DNA of 64,000 bases from Candidatus Saganbacteria bacterium (GTDB taxonomy: Bacteria > Margulisbacteria > WOR-1 > O2-12-FULL-45-9): assembly GCA_016932255.1 (NCBI GenBank), contig JAFGDE010000015.1, positions 93,694 to 157,693 of the forward strand, written 5' to 3'. Of the stretch, positions 35,275 to 41,928 are shown in pieces. The notes under the pieces are model-generated. The model did no database searches. It saw only the letters and a list, made by a program, of their open reading frames with translations, and had not been told where the DNA came from. The stretch's first letter is position 1. Every line of letters starts with the position of its first letter. A program made the translations under genes and the position numbers.

Positions 35275-36471
35275 ATGAAAAATTTGACCGAACGCGGCAA
35301 AGAAGTTCTCTCCCCCGTATTGGGCCGCTACTTCGCTGATTTTGAGGTCGACAAAGGCGAGGGATGCTACCTTTTTGGGCTGGACGGGAAAAAATATCTG
35401 GACTTTTCCTCAGGTATTGCTGTCTGTGTTATCGGCCATGCTCATCCCAATGTCGTGGCCGCGGCACAGGCCCAGACAGCCAAGCTGATCCATATCTGCA
35501 TCGGCATTGCCAGCTATGAACCATACATAAAACTGGCCGAAGAACTGGCAGAAATCGCGCCGTTCAAAGATGCCCAGGTCTTCCTTTGCCAGAGCGGTTC
35601 CGAAGCGGTCGAAGCCGCGATCAAACTGGCCCGTTATTCCTCAAAAAAGACCGGCCTGGCCGCTCTGCGCGGCGGCTTTCACGGCCGCACCCTGGGCGCC
35701 CTGTCACTGACGACCTCAAAGATGAAATACCGTGACGGCTACGAGCCGCTGGTCCCGGACGTTCACATCGTTGATCCTGACCTGGCCAAGATCGAACAGT
35801 TGTTCAAGCAAGGCGGCATCGCCGGCATTATCCTGGAGCCGATCACCGGCGAGGGCGGCTACAGAGTCCAGTCCAAAGAATTGATCCAGGGCATCCGCAA
35901 ATTATGCGATAAATATAATGTGCTGCTGATCGCGGATGAGATCCAGAGCGGGTTCGGCCGCACGGGCAAGTGGTTCGCCATTGAGCACTTTGGCGTAATA
36001 CCTGATATTATATGTATGGCCAAGGGGATCGCCTCGGGCTTTCCTCTGGGCGGCATCATGGCCCCGGCCGCGCTCATGGCCAAATGGTCCCCCGGTTCCC
36101 ACGGCGGCACTTACGGCGGCAATCCTGTCTGCTGTGCCGCAGCCATTGCCACGATCAAAACGATCAAACAGGAAAAACTGATCGACAAAGCAGCTGAATC
36201 CGGCCGCTATCTGAGCAGCAAGCTTAAAGAACTTCAGGCCGCTCAACCAAAGATCAAGGAAGTCCGCGGCCTTGGACTGATGATCGGGGTCGATTTTGGC
36301 GAGTCGAATATGGTCAAGAAGGTCATCAATGAATGTCTGGCCAACGGCCTGGTCATTATCCCAACGGGCGCTGACGGCACGGTCATCCGTTTTATCCCGC
36401 CGCTGATCGTTTCCCGGGAAGAGATCGACAAGGCCTTGAAAATCTTCGCCCAGGCTGTCTCACATGCCTGA
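35275..36471 (+). CDS. class III PLP aminotransferase (acetylornithine/4-aminobutyrate type)
   Basis: 398 aa. Fold-type I class III enzyme: [40 protein letters not shown], and the PLP lysine K250 in [14 protein letters not shown]. Length suits acetylornithine, GABA or related aminotransferases; the [10 protein letters not shown] motif resembles GABA/omega-amino types. Substrate cannot be decided without phylogeny. Overlaps the methylase-like gene by 8 bases. Confidence 0.88.
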   Translation: MKNLTERGKEVLSPVLGRYFADFEVDKGEGCYLFGLDGKKYLDFSSGIAVCVIGHAHPNVVAAAQAQTAKLIHICIGIASYEPYIKLAEELAEIAPFKDAQVFLCQSGSEAVEAAIKLARYSSKKTGLAALRGGFHGRTLGALSLTTSKMKYRDGYEPLVPDVHIVDPDLAKIEQLFKQGGIAGIILEPITGEGGYRVQSKELIQGIRKLCDKYNVLLIADEIQSGFGRTGKWFAIEHFGVIPDIICMAKGIASGFPLGGIMAPAALMAKWSPGSHGGTYGGNPVCCAAAIATIKTIKQEKLIDKAAESGRYLSSKLKELQAAQPKIKEVRGLGLMIGVDFGESNMVKKVINECLANGLVIIPTGADGTVIRFIPPLIVSREEIDKALKIFAQAVSHA

Positions 36472-36973
36472 ATACCTGAACCTTGACGAGCTGCTGGATA
36501 TCACCCGCAGGAAAAAAGATCCTGCCTTTATTCTCATTCTCGACGGTATCGAGGATCCCCATAATTTTGGCGCCATTCTTCGCTCGGCCGAAGCCTCCGG
36601 GGTCCATGGCGTTGTTATCCGCAAGAAACGCCAGGTCCAAGTGACCGAGACCGTGGCCAAGGTCTCAACGGGCGCTGCCGACCTGGTAGCCATCGCCCGG
36701 GTAGCCAACATCGCCGAGACCATCAGTCGCCTGCAGGATGCCGGAATCGTCGTGATAGGTGTTGAAATAGACGGTAAAAGGTTATATAATGAACCTGACC
36801 TGAAACAGCCGACGGCGATCGTCATCGGCAGCGAAGGTTTCGGGATGTCCCGCCTGGTCAAGGAAAGATGCGACGAGATCGTTCGCATCCCGATGCACGG
36901 CGAGATCAACTCGCTTAACGCATCAGTGGCCACGGGCATAATGCTGTACGAAGTGCTCCGACAAAGGAGGTGA
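36464..36973 (+). CDS. rlmB: SpoU/TrmH-family RNA 2'-O-methyltransferase, short form
   Basis: 169 aa. Carries the SPOUT knot motifs: DGIEDPHNFGAILRSAEA (motif 1), VIGSEGFGMSRLV (motif 2) and IPMHGEINSLNASVATGIMLYE (motif 3). RlmB is normally about 245 aa with an N-terminal RNA-binding L30e-like domain, which is absent here. Methylates 23S rRNA G2251 in E. coli; specificity here is inferred. The symbol is tentative since other TrmH members look similar. Confidence 0.8.
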   Translation: MPEYLNLDELLDITRRKKDPAFILILDGIEDPHNFGAILRSAEASGVHGVVIRKKRQVQVTETVAKVSTGAADLVAIARVANIAETISRLQDAGIVVIGVEIDGKRLYNEPDLKQPTAIVIGSEGFGMSRLVKERCDEIVRIPMHGEINSLNASVATGIMLYEVLRQRR

Positions 36974-36979
36974 AATGGT

Positions 36980-37105
36980 ATGGCAGAGAAAGTTCTAAAG
37001 TGTGGCATCAAGAAACAGAAAGGTTACCTGTATTTCATTGACAAGAAAGGTGACATTTCTCGCGCTAAGATGGCTCGCGGCAGGAAGAAAAAGAAACGCC
37101 GCTAA
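36980..37105 (+). CDS. small basic protein, 41 aa
   Basis: Missed by the ORF track. AAAGGAGGTG lies about nine bases before the ATG and the reading frame MAEKVLKCGIKKQKGYLYFI... ends in RGRKKKKRR. Strongly basic, with a GYLYFIDKKGDISRA strand-turn segment. It follows the methylase gene after six bases, and a terminator follows it. I do not recognise a named family, but such a strong ribosome site and typical codon use support a real gene, possibly RNA- or ribosome-associated. Confidence 0.72.
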   Translation: MAEKVLKCGIKKQKGYLYFIDKKGDISRAKMARGRKKKKRR

Positions 37106-37115
37106 TGGTCCTAAT

Positions 37116-37172
37116 GGTTGCGGTTGCGGATCCGTAGAGTCGTTACGGGTCTCGTAACCGCAACCTTTTATT
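37116..37172 (+). terminator. rho-independent terminator after the small basic protein gene
   Basis: GGTTGCGGTT (37116-37125) pairs with AACCGCAACC (37156-37165), followed by TTTTATT. The long loop may form an inner stem. It separates the aminotransferase operon from tRNA-Tyr. Confidence 0.75.
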
Positions 37173-37173
37173 G

Positions 37174-37216
37174 GCGCCCTTCCCTCTCCGCTGATGAAGG
37201 AGCAGGCACAGGGCGC
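37174..37216. repeat. hairpin before tRNA-Tyr
   Basis: GCGCCCT and AGGGCGC pair across about 29 bases. The loop contains CCTTCCCTCTCC, identical to 12 bases of the tRNA-Tyr 3' end. Confidence 0.45.
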
Positions 37217-37223
37217 TTCGTGC

Positions 37224-37309
37224 GGAGAGGTAGCGAAGTGGTCAAACGCATCTGACTGTAAATCAGACGGCTTACGCCTTCGAAGGTTCAAATCCTTCCC
37301 TCTCCACCA
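37224..37309 (+). tRNA. tRNA-Tyr (anticodon GTA)
   Basis: Full class II cloverleaf of 86 bases. Acceptor GGAGAGG pairs with CCTCTCC, anticodon stem TCTGA/TCAGA encloses CTGTAAA, a long variable arm (ACGGCTTACGCCTTCG) is present, and the T arm is GAAGG-TTCAAAT-CCTTC. CCA is encoded. Located at the left edge of an accessory island and the source of its repeated 3' ends. Confidence 0.96.
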
Positions 37310-37310
37310 C
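37284..37310 (+). other. tRNA-Tyr 3' end, att-like copy 1
   Basis: The last 27 bases of the tRNA through CCAC are repeated with one change at 39557-39583, and in shorter or degenerate form at 37528-37550, 39803-39819 and 40754-40776. Tyrosine recombinases commonly use tRNA 3' ends as attachment sites, so these are candidate att sites. Confidence 0.65.
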
Positions 37311-37368
37311 CCACTCTTCCTCAAGTACTTCAAACAGACAACAGATCGATCTCTTTTCTGAAAACCTG

Positions 37369-37543
37369 GATTCAAACCCGGGAAAAGATGGGAGGCTCCA
37401 TCGAATCCGCTACAGGCGGATGAGATGGAGGGAAGAAAAACGGAAGTTTTTCTTCCGGGGGATCAGGAAGCGAAGCGACCGTTAAGGGGGCGCAGCCCCC
37501 TTAAGGAGTCAGCCGCAGGCTGACGACGGGTTCTAATCCTTCC
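37369..37543. repeat. hairpin-rich element, copy A
   Basis: Near-identical in plan to 39641-39818. Starts GATTCaAACCCG and ends CGGGTTCTAATCC, so the ends form inverted repeats resembling a tRNA T arm. Internal stems: CTCCATC/GATGGAG, GGAAGAAAAAC/GTTTTTCTTCC, TTAAGGGGGC/GCCCCCTTAA and GTCAGCC/GGCTGAC. Loops differ from copy B while the main stems are kept. Confidence 0.8.
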
Positions 37544-37550
37544 CTCTCCA
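37528..37550 (+). repeat. degenerate tRNA-Tyr 3' end, copy 2
   Basis: GGGTTCTAATCC followed by TTCCCTCTCCA, matching the T arm and acceptor of tRNA-Tyr with few changes but lacking the CCA. It also forms the right end of element copy A. Confidence 0.65.
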
Positions 37551-37751
37551 TTCTCCCTCGCTCTCGCTTCGCTCGTAGCTTCGGAGAATTAACCATTTAT
37601 TATCTCTAGGTTCAAATTTATACTACGTAGTAACGCCAAAGGCGGACGAATAAAATGAGGCCGCAAGAGGGTAGTCCCTAGCGAACAGAGTGAGCCGAGG
37701 GGCTTCCTTCTCCATATATTTATCCCCACTTTTGCTACAATTTCACTAATT

Positions 37752-37811
37752 ATGCTAATTTTGGGAGTGGAAACTTCGTGCGATCAACAAATCCCCACAC
37801 CAACTTATTAA
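37752..37811 (+). pseudogene. tsaD: tsaD 5' fragment 1
   Basis: ATG starts MLILGVETSCD, the diagnostic beginning of TsaD (t6A synthesis; family consensus LILGIETSCDETAAA), then diverges (QQIPTPTY) into a stop. A TGcTACAAT box ends 10 bases before the ATG, so the native promoter seems kept. The rest of tsaD is not in the window. Confidence 0.72.
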
Positions 37812-37899
37812 GCAAGCTATCATTTACTGATTGGGTATTCTTTTAATAAAGAAAGACTCTTCTTTTACTAACAACCATTATCAACAAGTTGGTGCGGGG
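37793..37899. repeat. 107-base segment bounded by imperfect 17-base inverted repeats
   Basis: CCCCACACCAACTTATT (37793-37809) matches the reverse complement of 37883-37899 at 15 of 17 positions. It begins a few bases after the tsaD breakpoint. Could be a small non-autonomous insertion or one large hairpin. Confidence 0.55.
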
Positions 37900-37977
37900 A
37901 CAAACACACCAGGAGATTTTTGGTTTAAAAGCACTACATTTGATCTTGCGGCAACTGGTAACAGTGTTTTGTGTTAG
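37831..37977 (+). other. 48-codon open frame, possible gene fragment
   Basis: A TTG-initiated frame after an in-frame stop reads LGILLIKKDSSFTNN...FDLAATGNSVLC. Its composition is protein-like, but there is no ribosome site or recognisable family. It overlaps the inverted repeat. Probably a remnant of a larger gene. Confidence 0.25.
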
Positions 37978-37983
37978 AACTTT

Positions 37984-38751
37984 TTATCCTTTGTTCTCCT
38001 GGATTAATTCCACAAAGTCACTTCTTCTATATTGTAAAGCGTGACCAATATCATTTGCAGTGGCAAGTTGTTCCGCTGAATATTCTTTTATACTAATCAC
38101 TTCTTCGCCGCTGCCACTAAGCTGAAAAGCTTCGATTTCTTCAGGCGTTACTTTTATTGTAAACAAAGTAAAGAAAAGAGAAAAGCCTTTCTTTGGCATA
38201 TGGAATTGTGTTCTGGGAATAAGACGATCCGGATCAATGTCAGCACCAAGCTCTTCGCTAATTTCCCTCTTAGCAGTGATTTCGGCCATCTCATAAGTTA
38301 TTTTCCCGGAACTATCCCTGGCATCAGCTAGATCTTGGGCATTCATCGATCCAGAAGACAGAGCAAAGACCCCTTTCATATCCTGGGCACCTTTACCTCT
38401 TTCAAATAAGACCAGGTTACCACTTTCCGAATTTATCATGGCAATGAGGGCAACGGCGAATACGCCGCCCAAGCTTCTTTCAGGTTTTGGCACAACCCCT
38501 TCGATGACGCCATTTTCATCAACCTTAATAAGCAATTCATTTTTAAACCATCCTGGAAATTTAGCGTCCAAAATCTGAAATCTTTGAGCCCGAGTTGTTT
38601 TCAATAACTTTTCATAAATTGTATCCAGCCTGCCTCCAGGTAAACTAGTGAACTGGCGAAGTTTTTTGCTGGTTCCTTCTGGAAGTAATTTCATGGCTCT
38701 ATGGGTATTAACATAAACAAATTTCACAATAGATGAAACAGTCCCACTCAT
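37984..38751 (-). CDS. Nudix-like hydrolase, island gene
   Basis: 255 aa. A near-canonical Nudix box is seen at about residues 149-171: E-x7-REISEELGA, with the first Gly of the consensus replaced by Ser. Upstream strands (GGVFAVALIAMINSESGNLVLFERG) and downstream GFSLFFTLFTIKVTPEEIEAF fit the Nudix fold. The N-terminal 75 residues are helical and unassigned. Strong AGGAGG before the ATG. AT-rich with codon use unlike the flanking genes, so probably acquired. Would hydrolyse a nucleoside-diphosphate derivative; substrate unknown. Confidence 0.68.
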   Translation of the reverse strand: MSGTVSSIVKFVYVNTHRAMKLLPEGTSKKLRQFTSLPGGRLDTIYEKLLKTTRAQRFQILDAKFPGWFKNELLIKVDENGVIEGVVPKPERSLGGVFAVALIAMINSESGNLVLFERGKGAQDMKGVFALSSGSMNAQDLADARDSSGKITYEMAEITAKREISEELGADIDPDRLIPRTQFHMPKKGFSLFFTLFTIKVTPEEIEAFQLSGSGEEVISIKEYSAEQLATANDIGHALQYRRSDFVELIQENKG

Positions 38752-38809
38752 TATTATTCCCTCCTAGCTTCTGCTATATAAAATTTGATGGGTTTCACTC
38801 CCCACCATA

Positions 38810-38857
38810 TGGACATAGGCTCAGGCTTCGCCTTCGCGCTGACCCCACCTATGTCCA
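38810..38857. repeat. hairpin
   Basis: TGGACATAGG pairs with CCTATGTCCA over a 28-base loop that itself contains TCAG/CTGA. Confidence 0.6.
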
Positions 38858-38926
38858 GACATATATCTTTCGACACATTTTGGCAAAATTTCATTTTATT
38901 TGTAACTATTCAGGTCCTTTTAGTGT

Positions 38927-38979
38927 CTTTGCGTCTTAGCGGCAAATAAAAATAGCCGCAAAGGCGTTAAGGCGCAAAG
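38927..38979. repeat. CTTTGCG palindromic repeat
   Basis: CTTTGCGTCTTAGCGGC and the reverse complement of GCCGCAAAGGCGTTAAGGCGCAAAG are similar, forming an imperfect palindrome made of 7-9 base words. Similar CTTTGCG words are common intergenic repeats in many bacterial genomes. Confidence 0.6.
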
Positions 38980-39139
38980 TTTCGCAAAGGGATCCATAAG
39001 GACAGAAGTACTCGAGACCTGAATATTTACCCTTTTCTTATAATTATTGGAAATGATCTGGAACATGGTATACCCAAGGATTTAACAAAATCATTTTATA
39101 AAGGTAGTATACTTTCTTTATGAATATAGGAGTATTGCT

Positions 39140-39199
39140 GTGCTTATACTAAGTATCGAAACTTCATGCGATTCAAGAACACATCAGCGATTTTTTTAG
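39140..39199 (+). pseudogene. tsaD: tsaD 5' fragment 2
   Basis: GTG start with GGAG nearby reads VLILSIETSCD and then SRTHQRFF-stop. Like fragment 1 it follows TsaD exactly to the Asp of ETSCD and then departs. The two fragments differ (GVETSCD versus SIETSCD) and have different upstream sequence, so they are not a simple recent duplication. Confidence 0.68.
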
Positions 39200-39386
39200 C
39201 TTAATCACAGGATATTTTGATTTGGGAAGAGAATAAAGAATAAAAAGGCACATCGAAAAGTGGCATTTAATTCGAAAGAGGCATAGAAGTCTCTATATTG
39301 GATTCCGAGAGCGGCGAGCCTTGCCTGCCGGCAGGCGGGGCCGCCTCCGGCCCGCTGCGCGACCCTGCGGCGGAAGATCAGTTTTC

Positions 39387-39450
39387 GTTGGAGGGGAAAG
39401 ATGCGGCGACTTTTCGGCACCTAGCGGCGCCTCAAAGTCGCCGCTCCAAC
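39387..39450. repeat. nested palindrome
   Basis: Outer arms GTTGGAG/CTCCAAC and inner arms GCGGCGACTTT/AAAGTCGCCGC. It would form a long cruciform or RNA hairpin with unequal spacers. Confidence 0.65.
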
Positions 39451-39556
39451 GCAATGGTTTGCGGTAAAAATAAAATGGCTCGAGCCTGTGCCTCGGATTT
39501 TTATAGGCACAGGATCAGGCACAGGAGAAGGAACCCCGAGATGATTGAGGAACTAC

Positions 39557-39583
39557 AGGTTCTAATCCTTCCCTCTCCACCAC
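39557..39583 (+). other. tRNA-Tyr 3' end, att-like copy 3
   Basis: 26 of 27 bases match the true tRNA-Tyr 3' end through CCAC. The rest of the tRNA is absent upstream. It lies 57 bases before element copy B, as the real tRNA lies 58 bases before copy A. Confidence 0.72.
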
Positions 39584-39640
39584 TAACTCTCCTGTTGATC
39601 ATTATCCCAAACAATTAATCAGGTCTTACCTGACCATCAA

Positions 39641-39818
39641 GATTCGAACCCGGGAAAAGATGGGAGGCTCCGCCGAGTCCTGAGCTTGTCGAAGGACGAG
39701 GTGGAGGGAAGAAAAACAGTAGTTTTTCTTCCGGGGGATCAGGGAGCAGAGCGACCGTTAAGGGGGCATAGCCCCCTTAAGGAGTCCGCCGCAGGCAGCC
39801 GAGGGTTAGAATCCTTGC
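39641..39818. repeat. hairpin-rich element, copy B
   Basis: Same order of stems as copy A: CTCCGCC/GGTGGAG (changed but still paired), GGAAGAAAAAC/GTTTTTCTTCC with a new loop, TTAAGGGGGC/GCCCCCTTAA with a new loop. Ends GATTCGAACCC and GGGTTAGAATCC are near inverted repeats. The first loop contains GTCCTGAGCTTGTCGAAGGAC-type palindrome, a word widespread in bacterial intergenic DNA. Confidence 0.8.
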
Positions 39819-39858
39819 CTGACAGCAGTCAAAGCAGACAGAAAAAGTTCAATAGAGT

Positions 39859-40593
39859 CTAAGCCCCAACATCCTGAACAAGAATAATTGAAGTGGTTAT
39901 GTACCGATGCTGAGGTCCACCGCCTCTACCACAATCACCATTTGTAAGATCATACCTACGGTATTTGCCTTTTTCTACCGTTTCTGTCCAACAGTACATC
40001 CCACGTCCTGGTATTAAGCCTTTAACTTGTTCGAGTTCCGTTAGGGTTGGAACCCTGAATTTCCCGCCGGACATAGCACTTAACCGGTTAGCAAATTGCC
40101 TAGCATCAAGTAAACTGACACGAGAAATCTCATGCCCTGACTCTGAACGAGAAAGGAGTTCCTGGAGTTCTTTTGCACCATCACCTTTTATTTCAACTCC
40201 CTTCATAACCTCCCTAAACAATCCAATTGTGACCAAATCATTCATAATGCTTACCTCGTCAGAAATAGGAATCATTCCAGGGAGTTCTATTGTAAACTCC
40301 CGAGCAGCGGCTGCTTGAGAACTCTTATCAATTTCTGCTGCTAGCGCATCAATTTGCCCCACGCTCTTTCCAATCATAGAAGCTGCATTTAACTCAACAC
40401 CAAGGGGCGTAAAGAACCTCACGTCAATATCTTTTACAGCCGAAAACTCCTCGAACTTTCTGATCACGTCTATCGCCCTAGTTCCACATTCATTTCTCCC
40501 TCTGACCTCTATCGCCAAAGCTCTTCCGCGATAATTTACATCCCTTGACACTTGTTGGGCCACTGTTAACCTTCTTGCTCCTGTAATTACCAC
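39859..40593 (-). CDS. HPr-like domain protein with FGE/SUMF1-like C-terminus, island gene
   Basis: 244 aa from GTG with GGAGG about ten bases upstream. Residues about 15-80 resemble the PTS phosphocarrier HPr (ALAIEVRGRNECGTRAIDVIRKF; VELNAASMIGKSVGQ), and VEIKGDGAKELQELL looks like the last HPr strand and helix after an insertion. The active-site His of HPr is missing. Residues about 160-244 (VSLLDARQFANRLS, FRVPTLTELEQVKG, YCWTETV) resemble the formylglycine-generating/C-type-lectin-like fold. AT-rich and probably acquired. The fusion is an inference from weak motifs; function unknown. Confidence 0.45.
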   Translation of the reverse strand: MVITGARRLTVAQQVSRDVNYRGRALAIEVRGRNECGTRAIDVIRKFEEFSAVKDIDVRFFTPLGVELNAASMIGKSVGQIDALAAEIDKSSQAAAAREFTIELPGMIPISDEVSIMNDLVTIGLFREVMKGVEIKGDGAKELQELLSRSESGHEISRVSLLDARQFANRLSAMSGGKFRVPTLTELEQVKGLIPGRGMYCWTETVEKGKYRRYDLTNGDCGRGGGPQHRYITTSIILVQDVGA

Positions 40594-40753
40594 TTTTCAT
40601 CTACCTCCTAATAGGATATGTTCTATTGAACCATAATGAAACATTTACCAAACATATACCGCAGTATTTTTTGCAAATTTCATAATTTTAAAAATATTTA
40701 ACTTTATTAAATTGTTTATCGCCATTATATTGTGGTTCAGAAGGCGCAAAGGA

Positions 40754-40776
40754 CTAATCCTTCTCTCTCCACCACC
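40754..40776 (+). repeat. tRNA-Tyr 3' end, copy 4 (right island edge)
   Basis: AATCCTTCTCTCTCCACCACC differs from the tRNA end at one position over 21 bases. It lies about 40 bases before rsgA and probably marks the right boundary of the island. Confidence 0.6.
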
Positions 40777-40779
40777 ATC

Positions 40780-40808
40780 TTTAAACCCCGCCCCCCTTCA
40801 TATATAAT
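40780..40808 (+). promoter_or_regulatory. rsgA promoter
   Basis: TTTAAA (40780-40785), 17 bases, TATAAT (40803-40808), ending 9 bases before the ATG. Confidence 0.65.
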
Positions 40809-40817
40809 GCTTACACC

Positions 40818-41870
40818 ATGGCCCAACATCTTGATTACGGCTTTGATCACTACAAAAAAGGCCTGCATCTTAAAAAATCGAGCCTGACGCCTTGCCGGGT
40901 CATTGCCCAGTACAATTATATTTATGACCTGGCCGCACCGCATGGAGTGGTCTCAGGCGAATGCTCCGGCAAACTGCTCTATGCCAATGAACTATTGCCG
41001 GTAGTCGGCGATTGGGTCCTGGCCGAGGCAATGAACGACCTGGCGATCATCCATGAGATCCTGCCCCGCAAGAGCGCGATCTCGCGCAAAGCCGCGGGCC
41101 GCGCGGTCAGCGAACAGGTGCTGGCCGCTAATCTTGACGCCTTGGGCATAGTTACCGCCCTGGACAATAACTACAACCGCAACCGGGTCGAGCGCTTCAT
41201 TGCCTTAGCGCTGCAGAACAATATCGAACCAATCCTGATCTTCAATAAAACGGATGTTTGTCCGGACCTGGAAAAGACCAAAGAAGAAGTGGCCCGGCAC
41301 TTTAACAGTTATCGCTCATATTTCATCAGCCTGGTCAGCCGGGAAGGCTTACCCCTGCTGCAGAAAGAGGTCCTGGTCCCCCATCAAACGATCGCCCTGG
41401 TCGGCTCTTCCGGCGTGGGCAAATCGACCCTGATCAATTATCTGCTAAAGGAAGAGGTTATCCCGACCAACGCGGTCAGGCAAAAAGACCAGCGGGGACG
41501 GCACACTACGACCAGCCGCAATCTTTATCTGCTCAAGAACAAGGCCATGGTCATTGATAATCCAGGTATCAGGGAATTGGGCCTGTGGCAGGCGGACAAA
41601 GGCCTGGCCCGCGTTTTTTCAGAACTTGAGCAGCTCGCTGCTCAATGCCGCTACCCTGACTGCCAGCATCTTTCAGAGCCCGGCTGTGCCGTGCTGAAAG
41701 CAGTAGCCTCAGGCGAGCTGGCTCAAGAGCAATATGATAACTATATCAAACTGCGCAAAGAGAACGAGTTCCTGAAAAGAAAAACCGATAAAAGCCAGGC
41801 CGCAAATACTAAGAAACGCTGGAAAAGCATCTCAAAAGAGATCAAGAGGATCTATAAGAACAAACACTAG
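40818..41870 (+). CDS. rsgA: ribosome small-subunit GTPase RsgA
   Basis: 350 aa circularly permuted GTPase that helps late 30S assembly. An OB-like N-domain is followed by NKTD (G4) before the P-loop GSSGVGKST (G1), then GRHTTTSRNL (G2) and DNPGIREL (G3), the permuted order. The C-terminal zinc site is CRYPDCQHLSEPGC. A basic lysine-rich tail follows. First intact chromosomal gene right of the tRNA-Tyr island. Confidence 0.95.
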   Translation: MAQHLDYGFDHYKKGLHLKKSSLTPCRVIAQYNYIYDLAAPHGVVSGECSGKLLYANELLPVVGDWVLAEAMNDLAIIHEILPRKSAISRKAAGRAVSEQVLAANLDALGIVTALDNNYNRNRVERFIALALQNNIEPILIFNKTDVCPDLEKTKEEVARHFNSYRSYFISLVSREGLPLLQKEVLVPHQTIALVGSSGVGKSTLINYLLKEEVIPTNAVRQKDQRGRHTTTSRNLYLLKNKAMVIDNPGIRELGLWQADKGLARVFSELEQLAAQCRYPDCQHLSEPGCAVLKAVASGELAQEQYDNYIKLRKENEFLKRKTDKSQAANTKKRWKSISKEIKRIYKNKH

Positions 41871-41890
41871 TGCCGTTTTCTGACGGAACC

Positions 41891-41899
41891 TGTTACAAT
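41891..41899 (+). promoter_or_regulatory. promoter of the ZIP transporter gene
   Basis: TGtTACAAT extended -10. The ATG at 41929 is 29 bases further with GGAAGGA before it, so this is a leadered gene. Confidence 0.55.
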
Positions 41900-41928
41900 A
41901 CAAGCAAATAAACTCGGAAGGACATATT

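Larger units (their letters stand above)
37310..37751. other. island segment without a complete gene
   Basis: Holds the hairpin-rich element copy A, a degenerate tRNA 3' end, a TTCTCC/GGAGAA hairpin around 37551-37590 and low-complexity AT-rich sequence ending in a TGcTACAAT promoter-like box before the first tsaD fragment. No convincing coding region. Confidence 0.6.
38752..39139. other. island intergenic segment with palindromes
   Basis: Contains the Nudix ribosome site, a 10-bp-arm hairpin at 38810-38857, a CTTTGCG-type palindrome at 38927-38979 and an open frame near 39020-39121 reading NIYPFLIIIGNDLEHGIPKD that has no start signal. The last may be a gene remnant. A TATACT-like box lies just before the second tsaD fragment. 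Confidence 0.45.
39200..39858. other. island intergenic segment with nested palindromes and element copy B
   Basis: No convincing gene. Holds TGCCTGCCGGCAGGC (39327 region), a nested palindrome with GTTGGAG/CTCCAAC and GCGGCGACTTT/AAAGTCGCCGC (39387-39450), AGGCACAGG copies at 39485-39525, a tRNA-Tyr 3' end and the hairpin-rich element copy B. Confidence 0.6.

Noticed and set aside
39590-39680. Second tRNA gene on the minus strand (T-arm-like GGGTTCGAATC)
   Set aside because: The surrounding bases do not pair as a T stem or acceptor stem.
37369-39818. CRISPR array or group II intron remnants
   Set aside because: Only two copies about 2.1 kb apart, with no spacers; no domain V-like hairpin and no reverse transcriptase.
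39859-40593. Diversity-generating retroelement target protein
   Set aside because: The lectin-like tail suggested it, but no reverse transcriptase, template repeat or adenine-biased variation is present in the window.
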